A stretch of 64,000 bases of DNA from Methylobacterium terrae (GCF_003173755.1 NZ_CP029553.1:2062501-2126500); one strand, 5' to 3'; positions 16,200-28,643 are shown, counted from the stretch's first letter. Numbers and translations: made by a program. The notes: generated by a model not told the origin, from the sequence alone.

Positions 16200-17132
16200 A
16201 TGTCCGCCCCCCAGATCATCCTGCACCACTACGCCTTCTCTCCCTACGCCGAGAAGGTCCGCCTCGCCCTCGGCCTCAAGGGGCTGGCGTGGCACTCGGT
16301 CGACGTCGCGATGATGCCGCCGCGCCCGCTGCTCGATCCGCTCTCCGGCGGCTATCGCCGCATCCCGGTGCTGCAGGTCGGTGCCGACATCTACTGCGAC
16401 ACCCACGCGATCCTGCCCGCCCTGGAGCGCCTGGCGCCGGAGCCGAGCCTGTATCCGGGCCTCGTGGCCCCGCTCGCCGAGGGCCTGACCTACGGCCTCG
16501 AACGCGACCTGTGGCTCGCCGTCATCGGCGTCACGGTCCACTTCGCCGGCGACCTGCCCGAGGCGTTCCTGCGCGACCGCAAGGACGATTACCTCTACGT
16601 CGACATCAGCCACGGGGCGATGGAGCCGGACTTCGCCCGCAACGCCCAGAGGGTCGCGGCCTGGACCGCGTGGCTCACGCAAGCCCTCGCGGACGGCCGG
16701 CCGTTCCTCGCCGGCGACCGGGCCGGGGTGGTCGATCTGGCGCATTACCACCTGCTCTGGCTGATGCGCGGCGGCGGGCGGGCCGGATCGGTCGACAGGC
16801 TGCTCGGGCTCGCGCCCCTCCACGGCTGGATCGAGCGCGTCGCCGCCCTCGGTCACGGCCGGCCGCAGGAGATGGCCGCCGAGGCGGCCCTGGAGGCGGC
16901 GAGGACCGCAGAGCCGGCACCGGTCGAGGCCGCGAATGCGGTGCCGGACCTGGTCGCGGCGGCGCCCGGCGACGCCGTCACGGTGACGCCGGACGACTTC
17001 GCCCGGGTGCCGGTGGACGGCCGTCTCGTCGCGGTGGAGGCCGGCCGCATCGTCATCCGCCGCGACGATCCGCAGGTCGGGGCGCTGCACCTGCACTTCC
17101 CGCGGGCGGGATTCACGGTGGCGCGGGGCTGA
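16200..17132 (+). CDS. Glutathione S-transferase family protein
   Basis: This 310-residue protein begins with a thioredoxin-like GST N-domain: LHHYAFSPYAEKVRLALGLK, with Ser at the position that activates glutathione in many GSTs, then RIPVLQVGADIYCDTHAILP with the gamma-glutamyl-binding turn. An all-helical C-domain follows (YLYVDISHGAM to GWIERVAAL). Residues beyond about 235 form an extra Ala-rich and beta-rich tail (VTPDDFARVPVDG) not typical of GSTs; I do not recognise it. The start ATG 16200 follows CGGGAGA. It is probably co-transcribed with the SnoaL-like gene. Substrate unknown. Confidence 0.8.
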   Translation: MSAPQIILHHYAFSPYAEKVRLALGLKGLAWHSVDVAMMPPRPLLDPLSGGYRRIPVLQVGADIYCDTHAILPALERLAPEPSLYPGLVAPLAEGLTYGLERDLWLAVIGVTVHFAGDLPEAFLRDRKDDYLYVDISHGAMEPDFARNAQRVAAWTAWLTQALADGRPFLAGDRAGVVDLAHYHLLWLMRGGGRAGSVDRLLGLAPLHGWIERVAALGHGRPQEMAAEAALEAARTAEPAPVEAANAVPDLVAAAPGDAVTVTPDDFARVPVDGRLVAVEAGRIVIRRDDPQVGALHLHFPRAGFTVARG

Positions 17133-17575
17133 GGGTCGCTCATCCCGCAGCTTGAACCGACATCCTCGACGTCATCCCGGGCTCTCGCCTGCGGCGAGCC
17201 CCGGCATGACGCAGGGCAGCGGGACCCGGGTCGTCCGCTCGCCACTCCCCGTCGTCCTCGCGAGCATCTTGCCGCCCCACCCGCCCCGCCCGAGACCCCA
17301 TGACGCGGCGGCCGCAAATGGAGTGGTCGCAACGGAAGCGGCGCCTATCTGCGTCGGCGCACCGTAGGGTCGGTCCGGGTTCGGGATGAAGAGTCGTGTC
17401 GTCAGGTCGATGTCGTGGGTCCATCCGCCCATCGTCCGACGTCGCGGCCCCCTCTCGATACTCGGCAATAGTATTCCGCACCCGACGGGATCATCGCACG
17501 ATGTCCGGGCGGCCCGCCCCGCGCGGTCGAGGCCGCCTGCTCGCCTCTCACGTTCGCCACGGAAGGATCGACGGC
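17133..17575. other. Intergenic region upstream of katG
   Basis: This 443-base gap contains the palindromic element listed separately and otherwise no gene that I can support. The stretch at 17455-17480 is the most AT-rich part and may include the katG promoter. I looked for an OxyR-type ATAG/CTAT arrangement and saw only a single ATAG, which is not enough to call a site. The ribosome binding site GGAAGGA at 17561-17567 serves the GTG start at 17576. Confidence 0.4.
17171..17210. repeat. REP-like palindrome (GTCATCCCGGG...CATGAC)
   Basis: A nearly perfect inverted repeat runs from GTCATCCCGGGCTCTCGCC through a TGC loop to GGCGAGCCCCGGCATGAC. It resembles the short GC-rich intergenic palindromes scattered in many alphaproteobacterial genomes. 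It lies about 40 bases downstream of the GST-family stop and could also act as a transcription terminator, but it has no T-tract. Confidence 0.6.
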
Positions 17576-19869
<2,294 letters not shown>

Positions 19870-19878
19870 GCGCGACAC

Positions 19879-19921
19879 CCCGGGATCGCCCTCCCCATCC
19901 GGGAGGGGGAGCGATCCCGGG
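19879..19921 (+). terminator. Hairpin after katG
   Basis: CCCGGGATCGCCCTCCC pairs with GGGAGGGGGAGCGATCCCGGG around a short loop, ten bases after the katG stop. The strong GC stem suits a terminator, but no T-tract follows, so termination may be weak or factor-assisted. Confidence 0.5.
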
Positions 19922-20164
19922 CACCCGCCTCGCGCCGTCCCGCGCCCGATCCCTGCCGGAGGGTGAACCCTGCGGCAAAAATGGTGCAGGACCACGAACC
20001 CACGCAGACCCGCGTCGGTCCCGGCCGCGCGGGGCGACCGTCCACCCTGGCTCTCACGGACGCGATCGGCTATCAGCCCCGCCTCCCCGGCAAAGCCTGA
20101 GCCCGCCGGGCGTTCGCAAGGTCATCGCCTCGGCATCCGGCCGGGGCATGCGCGGTCGAGAGTG

Positions 20165-20671
20165 ATGCGGTACGAGGTCGAACGGAAGTTCCTGGTCGCC
20201 CATGCGGGGTGGCGCGAGCGCGCGGTGAGCCGGCGCCGGCTCACGGACGGCCTCGTCGGCGCGTTCGCCGGCGGCAAGGTCCGGGTGCGGCTCGACGACG
20301 AGCGCGCCTGGCTCACCGTCAAGGGCGCGCGCGACGGCCTCGCGCGGCCGGAATTCGAGTACGAGATCCCGCGCGCCGATGCCGAGGCGATGCTGCGCCT
20401 CGTCTGCGAGACCTGCCTGATCGAGAAGACGCGCCATTGCGTGCCGCATGACGGCGTCGAGTGGGTGGTGGACGAGTATCGCGGCGCGCTGTCGGGCATG
20501 GTCCTGGCCGAGGTCGAGCTGGAGCACGAGGCCCAGGTCGTCACCCTGCCGGACTGGATCGGCCGCGAGGTCACGGCGGATGCGCGCTTCCGCCAGTCGA
20601 CCCTGCTGCGCCTCGCCCGCGAGGCGGGCCGGCCGGTCACCCTGACCGAGGTGATCGCGGCGCGGCTGTGA
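20165..20671 (+). CDS. CYTH domain protein (inorganic triphosphatase-like)
   Basis: CYTH proteins form a beta tunnel that hydrolyses triphosphate compounds with a divalent metal. The signature ExExK is present at the N-terminus (YEVERKF), followed by KVRVRLDDERAWLTVKG, FEYEIP, CLIEKTR and LAEVELEHE, covering the whole 168-residue domain with no additional HD/CHAD domain. That makes it a short, stand-alone form most like bacterial tripolyphosphatases. I chose ATG 20165; a GTG immediately upstream would add one Met. It has no evident operon partner. Confidence 0.85.
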   Translation: MRYEVERKFLVAHAGWRERAVSRRRLTDGLVGAFAGGKVRVRLDDERAWLTVKGARDGLARPEFEYEIPRADAEAMLRLVCETCLIEKTRHCVPHDGVEWVVDEYRGALSGMVLAEVELEHEAQVVTLPDWIGREVTADARFRQSTLLRLAREAGRPVTLTEVIAARL

Positions 20672-21110
20672 GCGGGCGCGAGCCCGTCGCGCCGCGTGCG
20701 GAGGGACGCCGCACGGGGAGACGGCCGGATTCCGGGCCGGTGCCGTTGAGGAGGTGTTGACGATCTCCAGCAAGACCCGGCCGGGCGGTGATTGTCCTGC
20801 GGGTCCGCATCGTCTATGAGCCGGCTGCAACAGCATCGAGCCTAACCGGCCAGCGTCTTCGCCGCCCCCGAGGCCGGTCCGCGGTCCATCCGCGCCGTGC
20901 CGCCTCGCGATTCGGGCAGGCGGATGCTCCCCCGTCGACCGCGAGGACGAGCGAGGGACCGACCGATCCCGGTCGAGGTGTCGCGACCCTCCGAGGAAAC
21001 CACCCGAATGGCCTTCGCGATCGAGCGGTCCCGCTCGCTCGCGATCGGACGCCTGTCACGGCCGGGGACGCTTGCGCGCCCGCCGGCCCGCACGAGAACG
21101 GGATTGGGCC
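20672..21110. other. Intergenic region upstream of mqo
   Basis: This 439-base gap has no gene I can support. It contains several short GC-rich inverted repeats, such as the CGATCGAGCGG/CGCTCGCGATCG pairing near 21020-21050, which could structure the mqo leader. No recognisable promoter hexamers or riboswitch core were found. Confidence 0.3.
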
Positions 21111-22826
21111 ATGCGCGCCGACGACGAGACCACCTGCCCGACCGGGCTGAACCGGCGCCAGATCCTGGGGGGTGCGGCGGCCGGCCTCGCGGCCTCGGCG
21201 CTGCCCGGTTCGCCCGCCCTCGCGCAGGACTCGGGAAAGACCGGCGCCGACAAGGTCGACGTTCTGCTGATCGGCGGCGGCGTGATGAGCGCGACGCTCG
21301 GCGTGTGGCTGAACGAGCTCGAGCCCGGCTGGTCGATCCGCATGCTCGAGCGCCTCGACACGGTGGCGATGGAGAGCTCGAACGGCTGGAACAACGCCGG
21401 GACCGGCCACTCGGCGCTCGCCGAGCTGAACTACACGCCCGAGAAGAAGGGCAAGGTCGAGATCGCCAAGGCGGTCGAGATCAACGAGGCCTTCCAGGTC
21501 ACGCGCCAGTTCCTGGCCTGGCAGGTCAAGAACGGCGTGCTGAAGGACCCAAAGACCTTCATCAACTACACGCCCCACATGAGCTTCGTCTGGGGTGACG
21601 ACAACGTCGCGTACCTCAGGAAGCGCTACGAGGCGCTGAAGGCGAGCCCGCTCTTTGCCGGGATGGAGTTCTCGACCGATCCCGAGCGGCTCAAGACGTG
21701 GGTGCCCCTGATGATGGAGGGGCGCGATCCGAATCAAAAGGTCGCCGCCACCTGGTCGCCGCTCGGCACCGACGTCGAGTGGGGCGAGGTCACCCGCCAG
21801 TACGTCGCCCACCTGCAGCGCCAGACGCGCTTCCGCCTCGACGTCTCGACCGAGGTCCAGGACATCGTCAAGAACCCGGACGGCTCCTGGCGGGTGACCG
21901 CGCGCAACCTCAAGGACGGGTCGCGCCGGGCGGTCGACGCCAAGTTCGTGTTCATCGGCGCCGGCGGCGGCGCGCTGCACCTGCTGCAAGCCTCCGGCAT
22001 CCCGGAGGGCCAGGACTATGCCGGCTTCCCCGTCGGCGGTTCGTTCCTGATCAACGAGAACCCGGACGTCGCGACGCTCCACCTCGCCAAGGCCTACGGC
22101 AAGGCGTCGGTCGGCTCGCCGCCGATGTCGGTGCCCCACCTCGACACCCGCGTGCTCGGGGGCAAGCGCGTCCTCCTGTTCGGGCCGTTCGCGACCTTCT
22201 CGACCAAGTTCCTGAAGGAGGGCTCGTATCTCGACCTGCTCACCTCGACCACGTCCAGCAACGTCTGGCCGATGATGCGGGTCGGCATCGACGAGTTCCC
22301 GCTGGTCGAGTACCTCGCCGGCCAGCTGATGCTCTCCGACGACGACCGGCTCGCGGCCCTGCGCGAGTACTTCCCCAAGGCCAGGAAGGGCGAGTGGCGC
22401 CTGTGGCAGGCCGGCCAGCGCGTGCAGATCATCAAGCGCGACAAGGACAAGGGCGGCGTGCTGAAGCTCGGCACCGAGATCGTTGCTGCAAAGGACGGCA
22501 GCATCGCGGCGCTCCTCGGCGCCTCCCCGGGCGCCTCGACGGCGGCGCCGATCATGCTGGAGGTGCTCGAGAAGGTCTTTTCGAAGAACGTCGCCACGCC
22601 CGAGTGGCAGGCGAAGATCCGCCGGATCGTCCCGAGCTACGGGCAAAAGCTCAACGACGATCCGGAGAAGGTCGCTGAGGAATGGGCCTATACCAGCGAG
22701 CAGCTGCAGCTGCCGGCCCCGCCGGCGATCGACCGCGGACCGTTGAAGCCGACGCCGGTGAGCGACACGGTGCTCAACAGCCGCGACACCCCGGTCAAGG
22801 GCCCGGTCGGCGACCTGGCGCCCTGA
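21111..22826 (+). CDS. mqo: Malate:quinone oxidoreductase
   Basis: Mqo is an FAD enzyme at the inner membrane that oxidises malate to oxaloacetate and passes electrons to quinone. The FAD-binding motif is [13 protein letters not shown]. Diagnostic segments include [49 protein letters not shown] [28 protein letters not shown] and [16 protein letters not shown]. The 571-residue product has a leader with twin Arg (NRRQILGG), a hydrophobic stretch and ALAQD, so export or membrane attachment is possible; the E. coli enzyme also carries a signal-like N-terminus. The start ATG 21111 was chosen because the longer frame adds only a low-complexity basic segment. Confidence 0.93.
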   Translation: MRADDETTCPTGLNRRQILGGAAAGLAASALPGSPALAQDSGKTGADKVDVLLIGGGVMSATLGVWLNELEPGWSIRMLERLDTVAMESSNGWNNAGTGHSALAELNYTPEKKGKVEIAKAVEINEAFQVTRQFLAWQVKNGVLKDPKTFINYTPHMSFVWGDDNVAYLRKRYEALKASPLFAGMEFSTDPERLKTWVPLMMEGRDPNQKVAATWSPLGTDVEWGEVTRQYVAHLQRQTRFRLDVSTEVQDIVKNPDGSWRVTARNLKDGSRRAVDAKFVFIGAGGGALHLLQASGIPEGQDYAGFPVGGSFLINENPDVATLHLAKAYGKASVGSPPMSVPHLDTRVLGGKRVLLFGPFATFSTKFLKEGSYLDLLTSTTSSNVWPMMRVGIDEFPLVEYLAGQLMLSDDDRLAALREYFPKARKGEWRLWQAGQRVQIIKRDKDKGGVLKLGTEIVAAKDGSIAALLGASPGASTAAPIMLEVLEKVFSKNVATPEWQAKIRRIVPSYGQKLNDDPEKVAEEWAYTSEQLQLPAPPAIDRGPLKPTPVSDTVLNSRDTPVKGPVGDLAP

Positions 22827-22836
22827 CGGACGGGGC

Positions 22837-22878
22837 TCCGATGCGCCGCCGGACCGTCGCGTCCGCGCGCGCATCGGA
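22837..22878. terminator. Inverted repeat between convergent mqo and MATE genes
   Basis: TCCGATGCGC at 22837-22846 is perfectly complementary to GCGCATCGGA at 22869-22878, with a GC-rich 22-base loop. It starts ten bases after the mqo stop and lies before the stop of the opposing MATE gene, so it may terminate both. It lacks a T-tract. Confidence 0.45.
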
Positions 22879-22916
22879 CCATCGTCGTCAGGTCCCGGTG
22901 CGGGGGCTCTCGCCCC

Positions 22917-24302
22917 TCACGCCGCCGGAGGATGAGCCGCCGCGTCCCGCCGCTCCAGGACCCCGACCGTCCGGAACGCCAGGGCGAGCCCGATCACCCC
23001 GAACAGGGCCGAGCCGAGGCCGGTGCCGGCCATCGCCCCTTCCGGCCCGGCGAGGTGGGCGCCGAGCCACGCCGTCGGCATGGTGCCGAGCGTCGCCCGG
23101 CCCCAGTTGAGCGCGCTCGCCGCGAGCGGGAAGCCGAGGTTGTTGAACGAGGCGTTGCCGAGGAAGAGCAGCCCGTTGAAGAACCAGATCGCCCCGCCGG
23201 CGAGGCAGAAGAAGCCGAGGAGGTCGGCGGCCGCGCCCTCGAGCCCGAACAGGGCGGTGAGCGGCCCGCGGGCCAGCAGCAGGGCGATCCAGATCGCGGC
23301 GACGTAGAGGCCGGTGACGAGGGCCGCGTCGCGCAAGGCGGCGCGCATCCGGTCGAAGCGGCCCGCGCCCCAGTTCTGGCCGAGGATCGGCCCGACCGCG
23401 CCCGAGAGCGCGAACAGGCCGCCGAAGGCGACCGGCACCACCCGCTCGACCACGGCGTTGCCCGCGAGGGTCGCGGTGCCGAAGCCCGCCATGACGTGGG
23501 CGAGGAACGCGCTCGCCACCGGCGGCGCCAGGTTGGTGAGCACGGTGGGCAGCGCGACCCGCAGGATCGGCCCGGCATCCGCCCGGACCGCCGCGAGGCT
23601 CGGGCGGGCCACCATCCGGTGGACGCGCACCGCGCCCGAATACCCCACCCACGCGAAGGCGAGCCGGGCGATCACGACGGTGATCGCCGCCCCCTCGACG
23701 CCGAGATCGAGCCCGAAGATCAGCAGCGGGTCGAGGAGCGCCGTCACGGCGGCGCCGGCGAGCGTCACGTTCATGGCCCGCCGCGCGTCGCCGACCGCCC
23801 GCAGCACGCCGGAGAAGCCCATGCCGAGCGCCATCATGAGGCTCGAGGGCAGGGCGATCCACAGGAAGGTCCGGGCCGCCGGCACGGTCTCGGGGGTCGC
23901 CCCGATCAGCGCCAGGAAGGGCGCGAGCAGCGGCAGCAGGAGAGCCGTCACCAGGCCCGAGGCGACCAGCGCCAGCACCAGGGACGAGGCGGCCAGCCGC
24001 CGCGCCTCCCCGACGTCGCCGCGGCCGAGCGCCCGCGAGACCAGGGCGCCGACCGCGATCATCATGCCGATGTTGATCGAGACCGCGAAGATCTGGACGA
24101 TGGTGGCAAAGCCCACCGCCGCCGTCAGGACGGGATCGCCGAGGCGGGCGATGTAGAGCAGCGACAGGAGGTCGACGACGAAGATCGCCATCAGGCCGAC
24201 CGAGCCCGTCGCCCCCATCACGACGACGTGGCGCAGGGTCGAGCCGGTGACGAAGCGGGCGGTCGGGACGGCGGCCGGGTCCGGCGGGCGGATCTCACCC
24301 AT
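22917..24302 (-). CDS. MATE family efflux transporter
   Basis: This 461-residue inner-membrane protein has about 12 helices in two homologous halves (IFVVDLLSLLYIARLGDPVL near residue 40; VERVVPVAFGGLFALSGAVG in the second half), typical of multidrug and toxic compound extrusion carriers that use Na+ or H+. ALGMGFSGVLRAVGDARRAM is a family segment. The start ATG 24302 overlaps the stop of the upstream antiporter gene by eight bases; a GTG six bases earlier is an alternative. The overlap shows co-transcription with the antiporter. Drug or metabolite specificity is unknown. Confidence 0.85.
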   Translation of the reverse strand: MGEIRPPDPAAVPTARFVTGSTLRHVVVMGATGSVGLMAIFVVDLLSLLYIARLGDPVLTAAVGFATIVQIFAVSINIGMMIAVGALVSRALGRGDVGEARRLAASSLVLALVASGLVTALLLPLLAPFLALIGATPETVPAARTFLWIALPSSLMMALGMGFSGVLRAVGDARRAMNVTLAGAAVTALLDPLLIFGLDLGVEGAAITVVIARLAFAWVGYSGAVRVHRMVARPSLAAVRADAGPILRVALPTVLTNLAPPVASAFLAHVMAGFGTATLAGNAVVERVVPVAFGGLFALSGAVGPILGQNWGAGRFDRMRAALRDAALVTGLYVAAIWIALLLARGPLTALFGLEGAAADLLGFFCLAGGAIWFFNGLLFLGNASFNNLGFPLAASALNWGRATLGTMPTAWLGAHLAGPEGAMAGTGLGSALFGVIGLALAFRTVGVLERRDAAAHPPAA

Positions 24303-26154
24303 CGGCACCGGCCCGCTCGCGGGCGATGATGTCCTCCGTCTCGGGGTTGAGGCCGTGCGAGGCGTGGAGCGGCGCGGTCAGGGGCTCGGGCTTCATCCGC
24401 ACCAGGCTGCGCAGGGGATCGGCGCGGTCGAGAGGCTCGCCGGCCTGCTGCAGCACCAGCCGGGCGAGGTCGCGCTTGCGCACGTCGTCGACCGTGCGGG
24501 CCGCCTCCTCGGGGGAGAGGCCGAGCGCCTCCAGGGTGGCGCGGCCGAAGGCGAGGGCCGATTCGAAGGTCTCGCGGATCTGGTAGTCGACGTCGCGGCC
24601 CATCGCCTCGATCGCCTGCACCCGGTCGAACACCCGCACGTAGGTGCGGGCCGAGGGGAACTCGGCGTGGACGAGGTCGACGATCTTGAGCGTCGCCTCC
24701 GGGTCGTCGATGCAGATGCACACCACCTCGGCCTTGCCGGCGCCCGACGAGCGCAGCACGTCGAGGCGGGTGCCGTCGCCGTAATAGACCCGGAAGCCGA
24801 AGCGGGCGGCGCTACGGATCTGCTCGACGTCCTTGTCGATCACCGTGACGCTCAGGCCTTGGGCCAGCAGCACCTGGTTGAGGATGTGGCCGAAGCGCCC
24901 GAAGCCGATCACCAGCACCCGCGCCTCGGCGCCCTCGATCGCCTCGGGCTCGGGCTCGAGCGGGGCGGTGGTGCGCCGCGCCAGCACCCCGTCGAGGGCC
25001 TTGGCGCCGATCGGCCCGATCAGCATCGTGATGGCGGCGAGCGCGATGGCGAGCCGTCCCGAGGGGCCGTCGACGAGGCCGAGCTCCTGGCCGACCGGCA
25101 GCAGCACGAAGGCGAACTCGCCCGCCGGCGCCAGCACGGCGGCGCCGCGCAGGCCGTCGAGCCAGGACGAGCCGAACAGCCGGAACAGCCCGGCCACCAG
25201 CGCGACCTTGATCAGGATCGCCGCCACCGTCGCGGCGGTCAGGCCGAGCCAGTGCTGGCCGACGAGGCCGAGGTCGATCGACATGCCGACGCTCATGAAG
25301 AACAGGCCGAGCAGCATGCCGCGGAACGGCTCGATATCGGCCTCGAGCTGGTGGCGGAAGTTCGATTCGGCGAGCATCAGCCCGGCGAGGAACGCCCCCA
25401 TCGCCATCGACAGCCCGACCTCCTCCATGATGAGCGCGGTGCCGAGCACGACGAGGAGGGCGGCCGCCGTCATCACCTCGCGCGCGCCGCTGGCGGCCAG
25501 CAGGCGGAAGAACGGGTTGAGGCCGTAGCGCCCGACCAGCACCACGCCGATCACCGCCGCGACCGCGATGCCGGCCGATTGGAGCGCCGTGCCGAGCCAG
25601 GCCTCGCCGCCCTGGCCGGTGCCGGTCTGGGCGATCAGCGGCAGCAGGGCCAGGATGCCGACGATCGAGAGATCCTGGAACAGCAGCACCGCGAAGGCCC
25701 GCTGGCCGTAAGGGGCGGCGAGGTCGCGGCGCTCCTCGAGGAGCTGCAGCGCCACCGCGGTGGCCGAGAGGGCGAGCGCGATGCCGATCACCGTCGCGGC
25801 GCCGGCCGAGAGGCCGGTGAGGAAGCCCAGGCCCCCGAGCGCCAGGGCGCAGAGCCCGAATTGCAGCGTGCCGAGCCCCAGGATGTCGCGCCTGAGCGAG
25901 ATCAGCCGCGAGATCTCCAGCTCCAGGCCGACGATGAACAGGAGCAGCACCACCCCGAGCTCCGAGACGCTGCGGGCGGTCTCCGGCTCGGTGATCAGCG
26001 ACAGGCCCGACGGGCCGATGACGACGCCGGCCACGAGGTAGCCCAGCACCGCGCTCTGCCCGAGCAGGCGGAAGATCGGCACGCCGATCACCGCGGCGGA
26101 CAGGAAGGTCAGGACCGGCGGCAGGAAGCTGGCGTGGTCGGCGGCGGTCGCCAT
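24295..26154 (-). CDS. CPA2 family K+/H+ antiporter with TrkA-N domain (KefB-like)
   Basis: This 619-residue protein has a CPA2 antiporter domain of about 13 helices (residues 1-385; LLFIVGLELEISRL and FMSVGMSIDLGLVG are typical), then a cytosolic NAD-binding RCK/TrkA-N domain starting at RVLVIGFGRFGHILNQVL near residue 415. Such proteins exchange cytoplasmic K+ (or Na+) for protons and protect against electrophiles or pH stress. The C-terminal tail beyond the RCK domain is helical and has no match I recognise. It is the first gene of a two-gene operon with the MATE exporter. The dedicated KefF/KefG-like subunit is not seen nearby. Confidence 0.88.
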   Translation of the reverse strand: MATAADHASFLPPVLTFLSAAVIGVPIFRLLGQSAVLGYLVAGVVIGPSGLSLITEPETARSVSELGVVLLLFIVGLELEISRLISLRRDILGLGTLQFGLCALALGGLGFLTGLSAGAATVIGIALALSATAVALQLLEERRDLAAPYGQRAFAVLLFQDLSIVGILALLPLIAQTGTGQGGEAWLGTALQSAGIAVAAVIGVVLVGRYGLNPFFRLLAASGAREVMTAAALLVVLGTALIMEEVGLSMAMGAFLAGLMLAESNFRHQLEADIEPFRGMLLGLFFMSVGMSIDLGLVGQHWLGLTAATVAAILIKVALVAGLFRLFGSSWLDGLRGAAVLAPAGEFAFVLLPVGQELGLVDGPSGRLAIALAAITMLIGPIGAKALDGVLARRTTAPLEPEPEAIEGAEARVLVIGFGRFGHILNQVLLAQGLSVTVIDKDVEQIRSAARFGFRVYYGDGTRLDVLRSSGAGKAEVVCICIDDPEATLKIVDLVHAEFPSARTYVRVFDRVQAIEAMGRDVDYQIRETFESALAFGRATLEALGLSPEEAARTVDDVRKRDLARLVLQQAGEPLDRADPLRSLVRMKPEPLTAPLHASHGLNPETEDIIARERAGADG

Positions 26155-26401
26155 CGCGCGGGGATCTCCCGGGTTCGAGGTCGGCTCAAGCCCTCCCTTA
26201 CCCCGATCGAGGCCATCGGGCTAACCCGGTCTTCACCCCGCTCGCCTATCCCCGGGTCGCGGGTCCTGTGCAACTCCCGCGCGCGTGCCGCAGGGGACCT
26301 CTTCGCGGGAGGCCTTAGCCGCGCGCGAGACCTATTGATCGCCACGATTGCGTGGCACAAGAGGTTGACAGAGACAGCCCCGCCTCGCCACATCCCGGAT
26401 C

Positions 26402-27403
26402 ATGAGCGCCTCCGTGAACCAGACCGACGCCGGTGCCGCCGCGCCCGCGAAGCCGCCCCTCGAGATCCTCCTCTGCGCCCCGCGCGGCTTCTGCGCCGGC
26501 GTGGTGCGGGCCATCGACGTGGTCGAGCGCGCGCTCGCCCTCTACGGGCCGCCCGTCTACGTGCGGCACGAGATCGTGCACAACAAGTACGTGGTCGAGA
26601 GCCTGAAGCGCAAAGGCGCCGTCTTCGTCGCCGAGCTCGACGAGGTGCCGGACGGCAAGGCCCCGGTGATCTTCTCCGCCCACGGCGTGGCGAAGACCGT
26701 GCCGCAGAACGCGGTCGCCCGCGGCCTGACCACCATCGACGCGACCTGCCCGCTGGTGACCAAGGTCCACCGCGAGGCCGAGATCCACCACAAGCGCGGC
26801 CGCCACGTGCTGCTCGTCGGCCATTCCGGCCACCCGGAGGTCGTCGGCACCATGGGCCAGCTGCCCAAGGGCTCGATCACCCTGGTGGAGGATATCGAGC
26901 AGATCGAGGCCCTGGAGCCCGCGAACCGCGACAACCTCGCCTGGGTGACCCAGACCACCCTCTCGGTCGACGACACCCACCACATCGTCGAGGCCCTGAA
27001 GCACAAGTTCCCGAAGATCGTCGGCCCGCACAAGGACGACATCTGCTACGCCACCACCAACCGCCAGGAGGCGGTGAAGCAGGTCGCTCCCCTCGTCGAC
27101 GCGCTGATCGTCGTCGGCTCCTCGAACTCCTCGAACTCGCAGCGCCTGCGCGAGGTCGCCGAGCGGGTCGGCTGCCCGATCACCCGGCTCGTCAACCGCG
27201 CCGAGGACCTGGACTGGGAGGCCTTCTCGGACATCCGCCGGCTCGGGCTGACCGCCGGCGCCTCGGCCCCCGAGGTGCTGGTGGAAGAGATCATCGACGC
27301 CTTCGCGACCCGCTACGAGGTCACGGTCGACACCGTCTCGACCACGACCGAGGACATGGTCTTCCCGCTGCCGCGCGAGCTGCGCAGCGAGGCGGCGGAG
27401 TAG
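26402..27403 (+). CDS. ispH: 4-hydroxy-3-methylbut-2-enyl diphosphate reductase
   Basis: IspH performs the last step of the non-mevalonate isoprenoid pathway, giving IPP and DMAPP with a [4Fe-4S] cluster. The three cluster cysteines are seen in [28 protein letters not shown] and [32 protein letters not shown] and [13 protein letters not shown] are conserved substrate-site motifs. The length (333 aa) matches the family. The start ATG 26402 is the first in-frame ATG. It is followed by thrB, an arrangement seen in many alphaproteobacteria, here separated by a large inverted repeat. Confidence 0.95.
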   Translation: MSASVNQTDAGAAAPAKPPLEILLCAPRGFCAGVVRAIDVVERALALYGPPVYVRHEIVHNKYVVESLKRKGAVFVAELDEVPDGKAPVIFSAHGVAKTVPQNAVARGLTTIDATCPLVTKVHREAEIHHKRGRHVLLVGHSGHPEVVGTMGQLPKGSITLVEDIEQIEALEPANRDNLAWVTQTTLSVDDTHHIVEALKHKFPKIVGPHKDDICYATTNRQEAVKQVAPLVDALIVVGSSNSSNSQRLREVAERVGCPITRLVNRAEDLDWEAFSDIRRLGLTAGASAPEVLVEEIIDAFATRYEVTVDTVSTTTEDMVFPLPRELRSEAAE

Positions 27404-27448
27404 GGTAAGCCCTTCCTCACTGTCTCGGCGTTTGCAGAATGAGGCGCG

Positions 27449-27598
27449 CTCCCCTCTCCCGTGTGGGAGAGGGGCTGGGGGTGAGGGTGCTACGCTTCAG
27501 CGTAAGGCGCTCAACGTCGTGCTCGCCGCGGCGTGGTCTGAGTTCGAATCAGAACCGTAGCACCCTCACCCCTACCCCTCTCCCACACGGGAGTGGGG
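27449..27598. repeat. 150-bp inverted-repeat element between ispH and thrB
   Basis: The arms at 27449-27493 and 27557-27598 are inverted copies with about 90 percent identity. Each arm alone also folds: CCCCTCTCCC-GTGT-GGGAGAGGGG on the left and CCCCTCTCCC-ACAC-GGGAGTGGGG on the right. The GGTGAGGGTGC tail is a motif of intergenic palindromic repeats found in many proteobacteria. The middle 60 bases are not related to the arms. It encodes no protein and could act on mRNA stability between the two genes. Confidence 0.75.
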
Positions 27599-27668
27599 AT
27601 CCCGCGTCTTTACTGAAACGCCGGCGTCCCGCTCCTCGTCCCATTTCTTCCAGCAAAGCAGAACGGCC

Positions 27669-28643
27669 GTGGCGGTCTACACCGAGGTTCCGGACGAGGC
27701 GCTGGCCGCCTTTCTCGCCGCCTACGAGATCGGCGATCTCCTGTCCTACAAGGGCATCGCCGAGGGGGTGGAGAACACCAACTTCATCCTGCACACCACG
27801 TCCGGCTCCTACATCCTGACCCTCTACGAGAAGCGGGTGAAGCTGGACGACCTGCCGTTCTTCCTCGGCCTGATGGAGCACCTGGCCGCGAACGGCCTCG
27901 CCTGCCCGCAGCCGATCCGCACCCGCGACGGCACCACCCTGGGCACCCTCTGCGGCCGGCCCGCGGTGATCGTGTCGTTCCTCGAGGGCGTCTCGGTGCG
28001 CCGGCCGGGAGTCAAGCACTGCCGGGCGCTGGGGACGGCGCTCGCCGGCCTGCATGCCGCCGGAGCCGACTTTTCGATGACACGGCCGAACGCCCTCTCG
28101 GTCGCCGGCTGGCGCCCGCTCTTCGAGGCGGCGGAACCGCAAGCCGACCGCGTCGCCCCCGGCCTCGCCGCCCGAACCCGCCAGGACCTGTCGCTCCTCG
28201 AGGAATCCTGGCCGCAGGACCTGCCCGGCGGGGTCATCCACGCCGACCTCTTCACCGACAACGTGTTCTTCCTCGGCGACGAGCTGTCGGGCCTGATCGA
28301 CTTCTACTTCGCCTGCACCGACGCCTTCGCGTACGACCTGGCGATCTGCCTCAACGCCTGGTGCTTCGAGGCCGATCACTCGTTCAACCGCACCAAGGGC
28401 CAGGCGATGATCGCCGCCTACCAGGCTGTGCGCCCGCTCGAACCCCGCGAGGTCGCGGCGCTGCCGCTGCTCGCCCGCGGCGCGGCCCTGCGCTTCATGC
28501 TGACCCGCCTCGTCGACTGGCTCAACGTGCCGCCCGGTGCCCTGGTGAAGCCCAAGGACCCGCTCGAATACGACCGCAAGCTCGCCTTCCACCGCAAGGT
28601 CGCGGCCGCGGAGGAGTATGGGTGGAGCCCGGTGGCGGGGTGA
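27669..28643 (+). CDS. thrB: Homoserine kinase, type II
   Basis: This enzyme phosphorylates homoserine in threonine synthesis. It belongs to the protein-kinase-like (APH fold) ThrB of alphaproteobacteria, not the GHMP type of enterobacteria. Visible motifs are [11 protein letters not shown], the ATP-site Tyr/Lys strand [22 protein letters not shown] with the catalytic Asp, and [21 protein letters not shown] with the metal-binding Asp. The GTG start at 27669 gives 324 residues. It follows ispH across the inverted repeat. In many relatives rnhA follows directly; here only toxin-antitoxin debris follows. Confidence 0.92.
   Translation: MAVYTEVPDEALAAFLAAYEIGDLLSYKGIAEGVENTNFILHTTSGSYILTLYEKRVKLDDLPFFLGLMEHLAANGLACPQPIRTRDGTTLGTLCGRPAVIVSFLEGVSVRRPGVKHCRALGTALAGLHAAGADFSMTRPNALSVAGWRPLFEAAEPQADRVAPGLAARTRQDLSLLEESWPQDLPGGVIHADLFTDNVFFLGDELSGLIDFYFACTDAFAYDLAICLNAWCFEADHSFNRTKGQAMIAAYQAVRPLEPREVAALPLLARGAALRFMLTRLVDWLNVPPGALVKPKDPLEYDRKLAFHRKVAAAEEYGWSPVAG

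Noticed and set aside
17133..17575. OxyR-type operator before katG
   Set aside because: Only one ATAG element is present and no spaced CTAT partner, so no site can be claimed.
21111..22826. Twin-arginine-like leader of Mqo as a novelty
   Set aside because: Signal-like N-termini are also present in known Mqo proteins such as that of E. coli, so it is unremarkable.
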